Shown here: positions 11,682 through 24,239 of the stretch, in pieces
Layout of the letters: the number at the start of each line of letters is the position of its first letter
Position numbering within the stretch: position 1 is the stretch's first letter
Source: Misgurnus anguillicaudatus
Lineage: Eukaryota > Chordata > Actinopteri > Cypriniformes > Cobitidae
Assembly (NCBI RefSeq): GCF_027580225.2
Contig: NC_073361.2
Location: 28,672,501 to 28,736,500 of the forward strand
Length of the DNA stretch: 64,000 bases
Direction of reading: 5' to 3'
Notes under the pieces: model-generated
What the model was told of the DNA's origin: nothing
What the model saw: the letters and a program-made list of their open reading frames with translations, nothing else
Databases searched by the model: none
Position numbers and translations under genes: made by a program

Positions 11682-12040
11682 TGTGGCATTCACACCAGAT
11701 GCGGCAAGCAAGAGTAATTTACATGTTAAGTCAATGCAAAGACACAAATAGGCATCCTGCGGCACAGCACGTGCGAATTGCACGGAGCGCGCGAATTGAG
11801 AATTTCCGCGGGAAAAGCGCAAGTTGAAAAATCTGAACTTGGCGGATATTTTCGCCGTGTTAACCAATCAGGAGTTTGCTGTAGTAGTGGCGTGCTTACA
11901 GGGAGCCCCTTCCATTACGCGAATTTCGAATGTCTCGAATGACTAGAATTTCACGCGTGATTGACGCAAGTAAACTCAAAATGTTCAAGTGTCCAACTAC
12001 GCACGAATAGCGCGTTTTTTGCTGCATCTACCGTGCTGCA
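11682..12040. mobile_element. Second, decayed copy of the 659-1141 MITE family
   Basis: It shares long stretches with 659-1141, for example TAGGCATCCTGCGG, CAAGTTGAAAAATCTGAACTT and CGCCGTGTTAACCAATCAGGAG. The left end ATTCACACCAGATGCGG is recognisable; the right end is decayed to CATCTACCGTGC. TTA flanks both sides (11679-11681 and 12041-12043). It is shorter than the first copy because the middle is deleted. Confidence 0.72.
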
Positions 12041-12043
12041 TTA

Positions 12044-12903
12044 TGAATTTATACCAAGTGAATTATTAGAAAAAAAATCTACCCAGTCCCTAGTCTCAGC
12101 CTTAGACGTCACGCCCACAGATTGTTGGCTAAACGTCTGATGTTTTTCGACACTTTTCTGGAAACCCTGTGGGAATGTCGAAGTCGTCTTTGATTGGTTG
12201 AAATTAACCGGATTTCCAGGAGACGCGAGTGTCGCGATTAGTTTCGGTCCCTGGAAAACAAAGCTCTGACGTTCCATTGAGGAAGAGAATCAGTCGTGTT
12301 CACATGGATAATAATGACCAGGTATCATGATCAGTTCGCGGCATAGACTCTCTTAAAGACGTCCAAGAGTTTTGCTTGAGGCAGTTATTGGAGTCAAAAA
12401 GTTTGGTTCTCGTGAATTGTTTGTAGGTGTTAAAAAGTAAAGAGACATACTTCAAACAGATGTTTAACGGGAGCGTCTCATTGGTTTAGCTGTTGATGAA
12501 GTGCACAACGTTGTTCTATGGTGAGTAATGTTGTTTATTTAGATGCTATGTGGTTGGCTGGTTATTTCAATAACTGACTTGTTGCCAGCCGGCTCTTTAT
12601 TGTGGGGAGTCCGAAACGTGACGCTAGACGAAACAAACTGTGATTGGTTGTTTGACATGTCGGTCAAACAGCTCATGGGCGGGCTTTGTCCAGAAAAAGC
12701 AGCGAAAAACACCAGACCTTCAGTATTGAAGGTCTACCCAGTCCCCAACTTCACAGTTGCGAAAGCAAACCATACAAAAGAATACAAATTTGGTAATGCG
12801 TATTTATATAAATTAGCATATTTTTATAAAATACGTACAAATTACCATGAAATCATATTGGAATATCGGTCAACTAGGTGTGTGAAAAATAATTTGAGCT
12901 TAT
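12044..12903. other. Gene-free interval
   Basis: No exon is supportable. CTACCCAGTCCC occurs twice in direct orientation (near 12070-12090 and 12731-12745), which hints at an unresolved repeat, but I could not bound it. The 126-codon plus ORF at 12543-12923 has no recognisable motif and runs into the next MITE. Confidence 0.45.
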
Positions 12904-12907
12904 TTAA

Positions 12908-13257
12908 AGGAGTCACAACGTAAACATTTTGCATGACCTTTTCCATGTTTAAGTGCTATAATTGGGTTTCCAGTGCTTCTATTAACCTAGAAAGCGCAAA
13001 GAAAAAGAAAAAAATATTGACAGCACAATTGAGTTACAATTTCAACAAACCACCATCAGTGCATTTCACCAGCACATTTGCATTTAAAAGGACAAACATA
13101 AAAACGGCACATTTTTGCGCACACTTACAAAGTGGCAATTTTTACATGATATAATAAATAATCCGTGGGGTATTTTGAGTTAAAACTTCACATATGCACT
13201 CTGGGTACACCAAAGACTCATTTTACATTTAAAAAAAAATCTCATAATATGACCCCT
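12908..13257 (-). mobile_element. TTAA-flanked MITE (AGGGGTCATATTATGAG family)
   Basis: TTAA flanks at 12904-12907 and 13258-13261. In reverse orientation the sequence reads AGGGGTCATATTATGAGAT..., a cyprinid repeat I recognise. A 3'-truncated copy of the same family lies in the opposite orientation at about 41443-41757 (shared ATAGCA..AAAATTGCCACTTT and GTGTGAGCAAAAATGTGCCG). Non-coding. Confidence 0.72.
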
Positions 13258-13304
13258 TTAACAAAACAAACCAAAACAAGCACATAGCGTGACGCAATGC
13301 TCAA

Positions 13305-13367
13305 ATCTTATTAATTCTTGCATTTCTCAAGACCATTAGTCAAGAGAAATGCAAGAACCAATAAGAT
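13305..13367. repeat. Short strong hairpin (24-bp stem, 15-nt loop)
   Basis: Positions 13305-13328 pair with 13344-13367 (core TTCTTGCATTTCTC against GAGAAATGCAAGAA) with only two mismatched positions. Size and shape resemble a microRNA precursor stem but equally a tiny foldback element. Nothing in the sequence shows that it is processed. Confidence 0.6.
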
Positions 13368-15416
13368 ATTAGTTATTGACACGTCACCATTAGTTTCAAA
13401 AACTGATTAGTCTATTTTTAACCAAACAGAGCTACATATTGCAGCTTTAATTCAGCTCTACATATTTCTAAACTTCCCCATTTAAATAACTTGGGAGCTT
13501 TAGACACGGTCACACACAAAGCAAAATGTGATTATTCTCTATAACCCACATCAAAGCACTTACTGTATTACTTCAGTTGCATCATTTTTCATTACAACTT
13601 TGTCCCCCGGTTGCCATAGGCCTCTACACAAGACAATAGAAGATAGACGTTGTCTCCATTCGAGCCAGACTGGATTGCTGCCTCATCTAATTCAGTTGGC
13701 TGTTTCTTCCCTGACAGAAGGCGAGTTCACAAAATCACCAGATCACACCATGTGGTTATAATCCATACGTGCCCTTCAAATTGAGCGAGCCTGTCTGTGA
13801 TTGAAATGACAAATGACCAATTCCACACGCCGCTGGACTCAAATCATCCAGAATAAATATCTAGATCAAGACAAGTGGACGAAGACAATGAATGTTCCGG
13901 TCAAAATTATTGGTCATTGAGGTAAACGTTTTTTTTTTAAGCCATCCGTCATCGCCTGGGTTTAGACCTAAAGGAGAATCTTTTCTGAATGGCTTCAAAT
14001 TTTTAAAAGCATAAAGCATTGGTAAAGTACCCTAATACTCAGTGATATCCTATACTTGCTACTAACATTACAGGAATTTTTCTTTCATGGAAGCGATCAT
14101 AAACTTCAGCAGCAGGCAAACATGGCTATAACTTCAAAATTTAAGAAGCATGGCCAAAACAGCAGAAGTTACGTGCACAAACAAAACTGGAGGCTGGGGA
14201 TAAGGAATGCTCTATAAATTTTATTAATAAAAACACTAGTTCCAGTCCTTCATTCTGATGGGTCAATAGCTGTGTTTTATTTACGATAACACACATCTAT
14301 GACATCTGCAACCAATGATTCTGTGCATCACCGCACAGCACCTTTATCACTTTAAATATAGGTTGATCGTGGACTATTTTTCCAGCAGAAGGAATGCTTT
14401 TAATGATTTTACTTCATGAAAGTGGCACTGATACATATTTTTTCGCTTTAATATTTCTATTGTGTGGTAACCGTTTTATAAAATCAATAAAGTACTCAAG
14501 GCTAATGCTGTACTGTGAATAAGTCACAGCTGAAGGGATTGCATTGACTCTGCTTTGCGTCATGCCAAACAACATCCTTTAGTCGTGACTTATTCACAAT
14601 ACAATACAGTCTCTCGTATCTTATTGCTTACATGTACGCTGATCTATTAATATGTGTATGCGTGTATGCGTGCAAGATTATTTGACTTCAATTGAATTGA
14701 TGTATTTTCAAAACACACACATATATATAGACCACGATTTCTATGTCTAGCAGTGAACCTTGCTAGTTTTGAAAATACACAAATAAAACGCAAAAATCAA
14801 TGAAATACTGATGACATATATCTGTATACAATGTTTACTATTAGACACAGCAACAGAAAGAATCGTTGCAATATATTGGCATGAAAATCATTAGTATGAG
14901 TGTTTGTTTGAATAGGATCTATCAGAAGACACAGCATGTGTCTTTCCATGGATTGAAAAAGAGGGATTACAGCATTCAGCGAGGTACAGGGGGATGACAT
15001 CATGAGCTTTATTGCCTATGAATATAAAGACACAGATTTAAGATTGAATCTACAAGGCAGCGTTTCCGGTCAAATCTTGACAAGCGTGTTTCAATGAGTC
15101 GCCCTACACTGTTTAACTTATTTATCAAACGAACTTAGAAACCAGCGTCCATCTAAGTGAAAAAAGTCCGCTTAAACATTCGTATGCCACCAATTCCGTC
15201 GCACAAATGAACGTGTGTTGATAAATCCCACTAAAAACAATCATAATTCGAATATTACCCCCATAAAAACAATGCATACTGAACTTTGACCTTTCAATAT
15301 TAAACGAAATGGCTTGAAAATCAAAATAAGTTGGGAAAATTTAGCCTGATCACTGCAGAGAAATTTGATCTTACATGAAAAAATGCCTTGATAATGGCTA
15401 AATAATTACTACAAAT
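13368..15416. other. Gene-free interval with two small hairpins
   Basis: No exon or RNA gene is supportable. Two inverted pairs stand out: ACTGTGAATAAGTCAC (14512-14527) against 14585-14600, and TGTATTTTCAAAAC (14701-14714) against 14766-14779. Both look like short foldback repeats; the first resembles a cyprinid family I recognise. Confidence 0.5.
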
Positions 15417-15584
15417 TAGTGCCATGCATAGATTAAGCGCGATTAATCTCGTACAAAATAAAAGTGATTTTTGCATGATACGAGTGTGTGCTGTTTGCAA
15501 TTATGTATATATAAATACACACACATTCATACATTAACAAAAAAATGAATATATATTAAAAAAATTATATATAATGTGAAATGT

Positions 15585-15842
15585 ATATGAAGAGTTTCGT
15601 TGCAAAACGAGATAAATCCGTTTTTTAACATTTTTGTCAAAACATGTTTATTATTATGTTATCATGTTATTCTTTTGTTTTATGGTGCTACTTAGCTGTA
15701 TTTTGTAAGTTATGAAGGTTTAAATCAAAACAAACCAACTGCAGTTGCATTGAAATTAATTGGAATGCACAACCAAAAAACGAGATTTCTGAACAATTAA
15801 AAAAACGGTGGTTATCTCGTTTTGCAACGAAACTCTTCATAT
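15585..15842. mobile_element. MITE with AGAGTTTCGTTGCAAAACGAG ends
   Basis: About 40 bp at the left (GAAGAGTTTCGTTGCAAAAC...GATAA..CG) are repeated in inverted orientation at 15803-15842. The element is 258 bp, AT-rich and non-coding. It splits the left half of the 15417-16346 element, so it is younger. Confidence 0.75.
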
Positions 15843-15910
15843 ATGCATGTGTGTGGGTGTTTAAATATACATCATAATTACACACAGTACACACACAAAC
15901 ACACATATAT

Positions 15911-16276
15911 ATAGTGCTGCCTCACGATTAGTCGCGACTAATTGTTTGCAAAATAAAAGTTTTTGTTTACATAATATATGTGTGTTTACTGTGTATAATA
16001 ATTATGTATATATAAATACACACACACACACACACACACACACACCGTATAATTTTAAGAAAAAAATATATTTATATAATAAATATTTATATTTATATAT
16101 AATATAGATTAATACAAATATAAACGTGTATACACATGCAAATGTTTCTTAATTATATACATTTGTGTGTATGTTTGTATTTATACATTATTATATGCAG
16201 TACACCCACATATATTATGTAAACAAAAACTTTTATTCTGCAGACGATTAGTCACGACTAATCGTGAGGCAGCACA
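15911..16276. mobile_element. hAT-like foldback (GTGCTGCCTCACGATTAGTC ends), 8-bp TSD
   Basis: Inverted ends of more than 70 bp (GCTGCCTCACGATTAGTCGC... and ...GACTAATCGTGAGGCAGC) enclose a CA/TA-rich core. ACATATAT flanks both sides (15903-15910 and 16277-16284), although the duplicate is low-complexity. It shares AAAAGTTTTTGTTTACATAA-type subterminal text with the element that contains it, so the two families are related. Confidence 0.7.
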
Positions 16277-16346
16277 ACATATATATTAGGCAAAAATTGA
16301 CTTATTTTGTATGCGATTAATCACGATTAATCTTTGCCCAGCACTA

Positions 16347-18584
16347 AAAATCTAAATAAATTTAAATAAATATGCTGTATTTTGTTGCAGGTTTGCACAT
16401 AACATTGTAGGTAGGGATAAGTAAATTGATGACAATTTATATAAAATATGTTTATCTTCCTTTTTAGATGGACTGTAAAACAAACATTATTCTTATCATT
16501 CCTTTTCAAATAGTATATCAAACGAGTAAAACATACATTAACGTTGACTCAAAACGTGCATACACGAGGTAAAACCTGACGTGAGATTTTATTGTAGCTA
16601 CCGCTCACATCCATGTTGATAAATGCAAAGTCTTGCGCCGAAACAAACGTACGCTCGCTTGATAAATAAGGGCTATTGCGTTTAATTTAATCTCACATAT
16701 ATGGTCAAGGTTCAACCCGCTGGCTGATCGCATTTACTTCACTGTTCCTCAAAAATGCTCCTTAAAATTCGTAAAGTAAAATTCAACTTTTATCTTCATG
16801 GGCGGGTTGCAAACATAAAAACAAATAAAAAAGCAGCATTTTGTACAGTGTAGAGCTTATGTATGGGAAACCGTGTTATATTCTCTCACTATACCATACC
16901 TCGATGGGAAAAAAGTTTTCCTTTTTTTTTCTTAGCTGGAAGTTTGAAAAATTGTGAAATAAATGAAGAGTCAGTAAATGGTAACACAGCAGCCACAGCA
17001 GACCATAATTCACTCTCTACAAGCTGTTCCAGAATCAGCGAGTTCACATCACTGAGAGCACACATACAAGACATCTGTAAGGCAATAATTCAATCCCTGA
17101 TGCGGTGTTAAAGCAGCATTATACAATAGGTAGTTTCAAATCTCAATTCTAATTGGTCGAGGTAAGCAAAATACCTGTGGGAAAAATAATGCAATTCAGC
17201 CTTACACACTGACCTGAGAAAATGTATCCTCAAAGTGTCTGTGGTCATTTAAGTTCATTACAATGAAACATTACCCAACAGGTTTGCATCAGGCTTGGCG
17301 TTACTTTCTACAGATTATTTGCAAATGGACAAACATTTTTAAAGGCAATCTGACCCTGCATTACTTTTAATGGTGGTGGTATTCATGTTCCTGCCAAACC
17401 TTGCACTTATTCCCCTGTGACTCATTTACCGTATAATGCATTGTTTACACGACTTAGCATCATAAAGGTTATTGATGTAGTCTTTTTTCTAACATGACTT
17501 CTGGAAAATCACCATCAAGTAAAACTATGACTATCATAAGGGGACGATCAAGGGAGGAACAGCATTGTCTTTGGAGAAAGACTTTCTCTGTCAATTTAAG
17601 AGCCTAAGACGTTTGTGCTTTATAGTTATAATCCACTTGGATCTGTGAAAGTCTCCAAGACTGTAAAGCTAAAGCTACCGTGTGAAAAATAAAAATCAAG
17701 AGGAGTGAATTCTCACAGCAGGTCAGGATGAATGACTGTCAAATGGAGAACCAGATTCGTTTTTAGTAGCTACCATCATTCTCATACAGCTAACAACAAA
17801 TTTGCAGAATTATTGAAGTTTAGGGGAGAAATGTTGGAGACTGCGGTACACCAATAACAAACAAACCTCAAGAACCGCATTGTTCCCATAAACATCTCCA
17901 AAATTGATTTACTGTACAAACACACCAATTCTGCTCTAATGAAATCCAAATGTCTATAATGGAATGGTCTTAATTTGTTTATTCAAGTTTTATATTGAAC
18001 CTAAACAGAATGATAAAAATGTGAATTTGAGAATTTAGACTTGAATCTACAGTACAAGGGCTTTTCCAGTAAACTACCGCAATTACAATCAGTAGAAACA
18101 GACCCCTTGTAAGTAAATCTGTTGCTTTGTTGCGCCGCTCCATTTCTGACTTTATAAAATTGCATTCTTTCAAAAACAGAATATGACTGAGAAGACAATT
18201 TAAAGACTTCCATTATTGCACGTTATGTTTATCCTCTCTTTGTATTTTACAGACACAGCGTGAAGAGGGAAATGATATAAAGTGTTTGTCTGTAAAGACT
18301 CTCTTTTCTACATTATTTCCTTTCACAATGGAAAGGTGCATCAAAGGCATTTCTACCCACCAAGCATTTTTGCATTTATATGATGTCTAATAGTCATCCA
18401 AACACAGCCCAGTGGCCTCATTTACAGGAATCCACCTTTTTCTCGAAGGCGGAAGTAAGTGATGTGACGCATTTCCTATCCGGTTGCGAGACTTCCGGTT
18501 CAATATCCAGCCGGTAGAAAACAGTGTAGTGGGACCACGCATAAAACATGATTTAAACAGTTAATATTTACTACACCTGCCAAG
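16347..18584. other. Gene-free interval
   Basis: No supportable exon, RNA gene or bounded element. The 16863-17111 ORF and its antisense partner share the same bases and neither shows a domain or splice context. Confidence 0.5.
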
Positions 18585-18796
18585 TATGAACCAGTGTGAG
18601 GATGAAATTAAGAAGTGGCTTGATGTATGAAGATATAGTCAATCATTTCGTGTTGTTGATCGGAGGTGACGGGTCTTCAAGTCGCAAATATAAAAGCACA
18701 GAGACATACCAGTATCTTTACAATGGGAAAGTCAGTCGATTGTTTGTACATGGAATTTACAAAGACTTCGTGTTTTTAACTTTTCAGGGGCTGGTT
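18585..18796 (+). pseudogene. Frameshifted fragment, possibly of a YqaJ/SWIM-type mobile gene
   Basis: Reading from ATG at 18585 gives an opening with QCEDEIKKWL, then a stop. A neighbouring frame continues YEDIVNHFVL and later YKSTETYQYLYNGKV, VHGIY. The pattern (an acidic start with KWL, then DIVN.., then YKS.E.Y.YL..GKV) resembles the N-terminal region of a multi-copy fish gene family with SWIM and YqaJ-like domains, as far as I recall. The frame break and absence of downstream domains indicate a dead copy. Tentative. Confidence 0.3.
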
Positions 18797-18829
18797 TAAA
18801 ATGTCAAAACTGTCCCTTTGGTGTGAGGT

Positions 18830-19830
18830 TTTTTAAACTGCAATTTTTATTGGACTTGTTTATAGCGACACGTTGAGCTTCACGCGGTCCAACACAGTCA
18901 GCAGTATCTTTCTCATTCACATTGTAAGTTATTTGAACAAACCATAATAAACATACTAAACTACTACTGTTACATGTATTGAGTATGTTTTTGTTTTATG
19001 AAAATATAATTACATCGCTTCTTACGCACTAGGTGGAGATATGAGCTTATGAAATTATTTGCTTCCTTTTTAAAATATTTGCTTTTTCATTTAAAACATA
19101 ACAAAAAAGTACGCACAAACACATTACGAACTATTATAAACATTAACTAAGCAGATTATGTCGTATATATTCTGTACTGTAATCACATTTTTTGTAATAT
19201 ATAGTAGCAAATAAATAAATCCGCTACATCAGCATATTTTTATCAGCATAATTAGTTGTTTTTAAACAATTATTGTATTTATTGTTTACTGGCTGTTTCT
19301 ATGAAAGTCAACGAGTTTAATAACATGCATGATTTATTTATCTTCAATACAAAACAAGTGCAAATTACTTAAGGAACACGTAAAGTGAATATTATTTCTA
19401 TCAACATTTCTTCAATTTCAACACTCAACATCTTGAACAATTAATATTATTTGTTAAAAGAAAAAATGTTGATGCATTGTGCATGTCCACACGTGCCCAG
19501 ACATTGCCACTTTTCTATCCTTAAGTTGTGAATGGCCTGTAAATGACACAAATTATTGCTGCCCTGACGGTCTGGTAAAGTAACCATTTGTATGAGAGAT
19601 ATCATTTGTACTGCATATGTGTCCGTGCTTGAGTATTCATGAATATCAGTCATTCCAGTTGCCTGCCGCCATCTTGAGTACCTACCGAGTACCAGCAGGC
19701 TACTGACAAGCATTGGCTAGCTTGCTACGATTTACGGATTTATCTTTCACTGTCTATGATTCTCACGGATACGGGAAATGGCTACGAAAGACAACATTTT
19801 GCACCTCGACTGTCATGAAAGAAACGCTAC
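18830..19830. other. Gene-free interval
   Basis: AT-rich DNA with no supportable exon or bounded repeat. Confidence 0.5.
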
Positions 19831-19834
19831 TTAA

Positions 19835-20050
19835 AGGCGGAGTCCATGATGTTTGAAAGCCAATGTTGATATTTGAAATCACCTAAACAAACACGCCCCT
19901 ACCCCAATAGAATCTGGACCTTCTGTTGATAGACGCGCCCCACACATACGCAACCCGGCATTTGATTTGATTTGATTGGCTATAAGTGTGTTTTGGTAGT
20001 CGACCCGTCTCCTTTTCCAAAGCGTTTTTCAAACATCGTGGACTCCGCCT
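19835..20050. mobile_element. TTAA-flanked MITE (AGGCGGAGTCCA ends)
   Basis: TTAA lies at 19831-19834 and 20051-20054. The inverted ends AGGCGGAGTCCATGATGTTT and AAACATCGTGGACTCCGCCT enclose about 170 bp of non-coding sequence. It is a cyprinid family I recognise. Confidence 0.85.
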
Positions 20051-20054
20051 TTAA

Positions 20055-20601
20055 AAAAATATATCTTGGTTAAGATGTGATGCATACTCGATCCCTGATG
20101 CGTTCTTCCAGCCTCTGCCGCTGCTACCGAACTACCACTATTTTTACAACACTAAGAAGGCACAACACAACATAAAACTTAGCTCGAAGTATCACCTGGA
20201 TCTCTGCACATGAACGCGAGCATTGAGAACATTGTTTGTCTACACAGAGTTTACTAAAAAGAAGGTTTTGAACAACTGACTCTGGTTGTTTTGGTGTCCT
20301 CTCTCCATCTTTGCCAGACATAAAGAATCTATCTTCAAATGCGAATGAATAAATCTGATATGAGGCTCCTTTTTCAACTAGAAGGTCAATGTTGTTTTTC
20401 ACTTGCGACAAAACAACGAATTATCCTTGCATTTATATGAAACTATGCTTTAGGAGCTATCCATCTTTACTCTCCTCTGTCCTTACGTCGCATTCGGAGA
20501 TCGACACATCTTGACTGGTTGTTTTGATGTCAGCTGATATTCATGAATAGCTTGAAAGCTGCATGAAGACGCATGTGTGCGCAAGATGACACGGTCTGTT
20601 T
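20055..20601. other. Gene-free interval
   Basis: Nothing supportable. The minus-strand 95-codon ORF at 20124-20411 has no motif or splice context. Confidence 0.45.
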
Positions 20602-21295
20602 CAGTTTACACTTGGTATTAAGATGTGTTTTCGTCGATCGGATCACAAGTGGACGAGAGAGACACATCCTGTTTACACCTGGTATTTAAATCAGTCTCTT
20701 TTGTCCACTTTCGACCACTTCTGTCCTAAATACTTTGAGGGGGTGGTCTGTGGGCGAGTCTCTCTGCTGTAATTTAAACACGAGCGGAAGTAATGACGAG
20801 TTTATATGGACGCAAACTAATATTATTTCGGAGTCCGCTGGTTTTATTGTAAGTAAACATGCTGCACAGTGTATATGTTAAGGCTTTCTCTGATATTTCA
20901 GCACAATTGATGAAATAAGATTGCCCAACTTTCACACGCTTACAAAATGAAACTACGGAGATCAGGCGCTTTAGTTTTATCAATAAAAGGCTAAAAATAG
21001 CGCTGTACACCGTGTGTTCGTGCCAGAAGTCAGAAAAAAATGTAAGACATTGTGTTCAGTACCTCAGATTAGATAAATAGGCGGAGAGAAGGTGTCGTCC
21101 TGTGGCTGTTCGAACACATTCAGCCACATGTGCGTTTACACTATACCTGTACAAAACCAATCCGATCGAAAAGGTTTTCGACTACCTCTGAATGTGGTTG
21201 AAATGTGGACGACCCCAAACGTTATGAACACAGTGGCATTAACGTCATCCACTTGTGATCCGATCGACGAAAATGCATGTTAATGCAAAGTGTCC
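20602..21295. mobile_element. Foldback element (GTTTACACTTGG / GATCGGATCACAAGTGG family)
   Basis: It opens GTTTACACTTGGTATTAA then TTTTCGTCGATCGGATCACA, and closes with the complement of the same (TGTGATCCGATCGACGAAAA...TTAATGC). A second GTTTACACCTGGTATTTAAA end lies inside at about 20670, so the left end is doubled. A sister copy in the opposite orientation is at 55785-56448; they share TGAAATAAGAT-, CGGAGATCAG- and GGCGGAGAGAAGG-type phrases. No transposase. Confidence 0.7.
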
Positions 21296-23126
21296 GGGCG
21301 GGTTGTCTCTGTCCTAGACCCTGACCATAGACATCTTTCTTTTTCCACAAACAAACAAACAAAGACGCAAAAGCAAAACTTTTTGAAATCCGGTTACCGC
21401 CCCAGGCTGTGTTCCCGGACCTTTTATCTTAAAACGAATCCGGCGGAAAGTAGTCCTAAACGCTAACTGCCTGAGATGCAAGATGCTGACAGCACTTATA
21501 TTTATACAGTGCATAAAATGCCTCATTACCGGACAGATCTCACTGAAAGAGATGTCATGGTGTATAAATCACAACTCTTTGCACAGCCCTAAACTACGTA
21601 CACCACAAAAATAAAGTCAGAAATCTTTCAAAGCTCCCAATCAGAGGACCTATCCAGTCAGAAATGACCGTCAATCATTCACACATTCAGGTATAAAGAC
21701 AGCAGTTTGTGCAGAATGAGATTTTGCAGAGAAGGCCTGCAGCTGGGATGGAGGCGGTCCAATTTAACGGCGAAGACTGGCAGATATTAACAAAATGTCT
21801 GTAATTTTCAGAGGGATATGACTGGTTGATAATTACAGGGTGCTGCCAAAATTCAATCCCCAGATCTAAGCTCAAACCAATACCTAAACTTTCTTTAAAA
21901 AGAGAGATGGTAACTCAAACCAATTTAATCAATGGTTTGTCTATGCCAGAACCTCTAAAAAAAAAAAAAAACATTTCTGCACAGCTATCATTGCTTCATA
22001 CCATCACAAAGCAATTACTCTCCATTAAGAAAACCATTCTGAATGCTTTATGGCACTTATGTTGGCAAAACACATTTCCTCAGAAACAATGTTTTAGTAA
22101 CTAAAAGATGTGTCATCAATATTTGGATTTCATCGTACACTTACATTATTCAAGCAACGCCAGGATGTGAATACATCCGCATATACAAATGGGAATACAA
22201 AGTGCAGTGAACATTCCTGGCCATACGCTGTGCATTATGTGGCTCCCATCACGCACCTGTCCGTGCATAAAAAAAATAAAAGTGTCAAATATTTTTTTAA
22301 GATGAACTATTAAGTTCCTATTCAGTCCTCCCAAAGTTTAAGTTTATATACACCAACTCAGTCATACACACACACAGGCAAAGTGACGCCTTACGAATCT
22401 CATCCCCACTACACCAAGTGTTTGTTATCACGCACAACAATAGCAATTACCCATGAATGATTTGCAGCAGCAATGCAATGCCTTGTTGCCAGGCAACACT
22501 CATGTTAATGAAGAAAGCCAAGTAAAAAGTACAGTGCCTGTTATTGCGCTGAATGAAAGGGGGGGGCTTGAAAACAAGTCGGATCAGAGTTTGATCCCAG
22601 CTGAAAACAGATGTTTGCAAGTGGTGAGGTGTGCTTCTGAATGCTAAAGAGCAAGATGAAGATCAACTGCTCGAAGGTCTCAAGAGCAATGGTCAATGAT
22701 AATGGTGCTCGAGTTTTCCTAAGTGCACTTCATTTTCATTAAGATCTCATTTCTACCTAAACAAGATGGCACAATAAACAGTTTAATACAGGTACGGAGC
22801 GTTGTGCATATCGTCTGCAAGGGTATTGTAGTTACCTTGCAGTACTTGTTTTAATTTAAGCCACTTTAGGGAGAATTAGCTTCTTAATGTTTGCACTCAA
22901 AGTTTAATGCACTTTTAGACCAACTAACAACCCCACTGCACCTTGTTTATTCATGCGGCCATTTAAGCTAAAGACTGTGTACTGTGTGACTAAAATCAAG
23001 CATGGGTGTGTTGAGAAACACAAAAACAGTGTTTCAATCTTAACAGGTCACTGCACAAATAAAAAACATAAGCTACTGACAGCTTACTCATTTCCACTGG
23101 CGGGGGAAAAAAATACATGAGCAAGT
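21296..23126. other. Gene-free interval
   Basis: No supportable exon or bounded repeat. A 14-base adenine run near 21958 and a short CA tract near 22365 are the only simple-sequence features. Confidence 0.5.
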
Positions 23127-24239
23127 TTAAAGGATTAGTCCATTTTCTTAAAAAAATTCAGATAATTTACTCACCACCATGTCATACAAACTGTTGATGT
23201 CTTTCTTTGTTCAGTTGAGAAGAAATTATGTTTTTTTTTTTAGGAAAACATTCCAGAATTTTTCTAATTTTTAATGGACTTTAATGGACCCCAACACATA
23301 ACAGTTTTAATGCAGTTTAAAATTGCAGTTTCAAATGGACTCTAAACGATATTAAACAAGGCATAAGGGTCTTATCTAGTGAAACGATTGTCATTTTTTG
23401 ACAAGAAAAATACAAGATATGCACTTTTAAACCACAACTTCTCGTAGGGCTGAAATTTATTGAAATGTTATGAAATTTGGCTGACGGGTTAATTGTCTAA
23501 TAAATTGTGGAGATTATGACGATTAATTGCCTGTTTTAGTGCTTTGCCGATTATGACAATTAATTAGTGATGCACCGATGTATCGGCCGCCGATATTTAT
23601 CGGCCGCCGATATTTGATGAATTTGAAACCATCGGCATATCGGTAATAGCACGAGAAAGGCTGATACCGATTGTTTTTTAATTAACCACATAAAGGCAAT
23701 GAGTTGCATGTCTGTTGTTCAGTTAAAATGATTTAATGTTCTGGTGTGCACTATACTTAACCACTGACAGAAAACGCTTAGGTTACTCACGTAACCCCGG
23801 TTCCCTGAAATAACGGGAACGAAGCATTGCGTCAGTTAGCTGACGCTATGGGGGGAAACTCCTGTTTACTCCGTGACTGAAGCCTATTGGTTAACGTCTG
23901 TACAAAGTACAGACCAATGACGTTTGAACCCGCGCGCGGGATGCACACGTCCTTATATAAGCGCGGTTCAAGCGTCAGGAGCTCATATTATTCGACTGAA
24001 GCGCGCAGCCGAATACACTCGCTGCGTAGACGTTTGTAGCACGGCAAGTGACGCAATGCTTCGTTCCCGTTATTTCAGGGAACCGGGGTTACGTGAGTAA
24101 CCTAAGCGTTCCCTTTCAATACGGTTCACTTCGCATTGCGTCAGTTAGCTGACGCTATGGGGGAACGTAATCCCATCACGCCGTGCATACACAACGTACA
24201 GAAGTGCCTTACCGGAGAGACACTGCGTGTGGCCCTATA

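Larger units (their letters stand above)
15417..16346. mobile_element. Foldback element with GATTAATCGCGATTAATC-type ends
   Basis: The left end TAGTGCCATGCATAGATTAAG and the right end TCTTTGCCCAGCACTA are inverted relatives. Subterminal GCGATTAATC motifs and ACAAAATAA follow each. The body is AT-rich with long TATATA/CACACA tracts. Two younger elements sit inside (15585-15842 and 15911-16276). I recognise the family as common in cyprinids; no clean 8-bp duplication is visible. Confidence 0.6.

Noticed and set aside
12543..12923. 126-codon plus-strand ORF
   Set aside because: No recognisable motif or splice sites, and it runs into a MITE border at 12908.
14508..14604. Hairpin as a rho-independent terminator
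   Set aside because: A bacterial-type terminator makes no sense in a vertebrate intron; it matches a dispersed foldback repeat.
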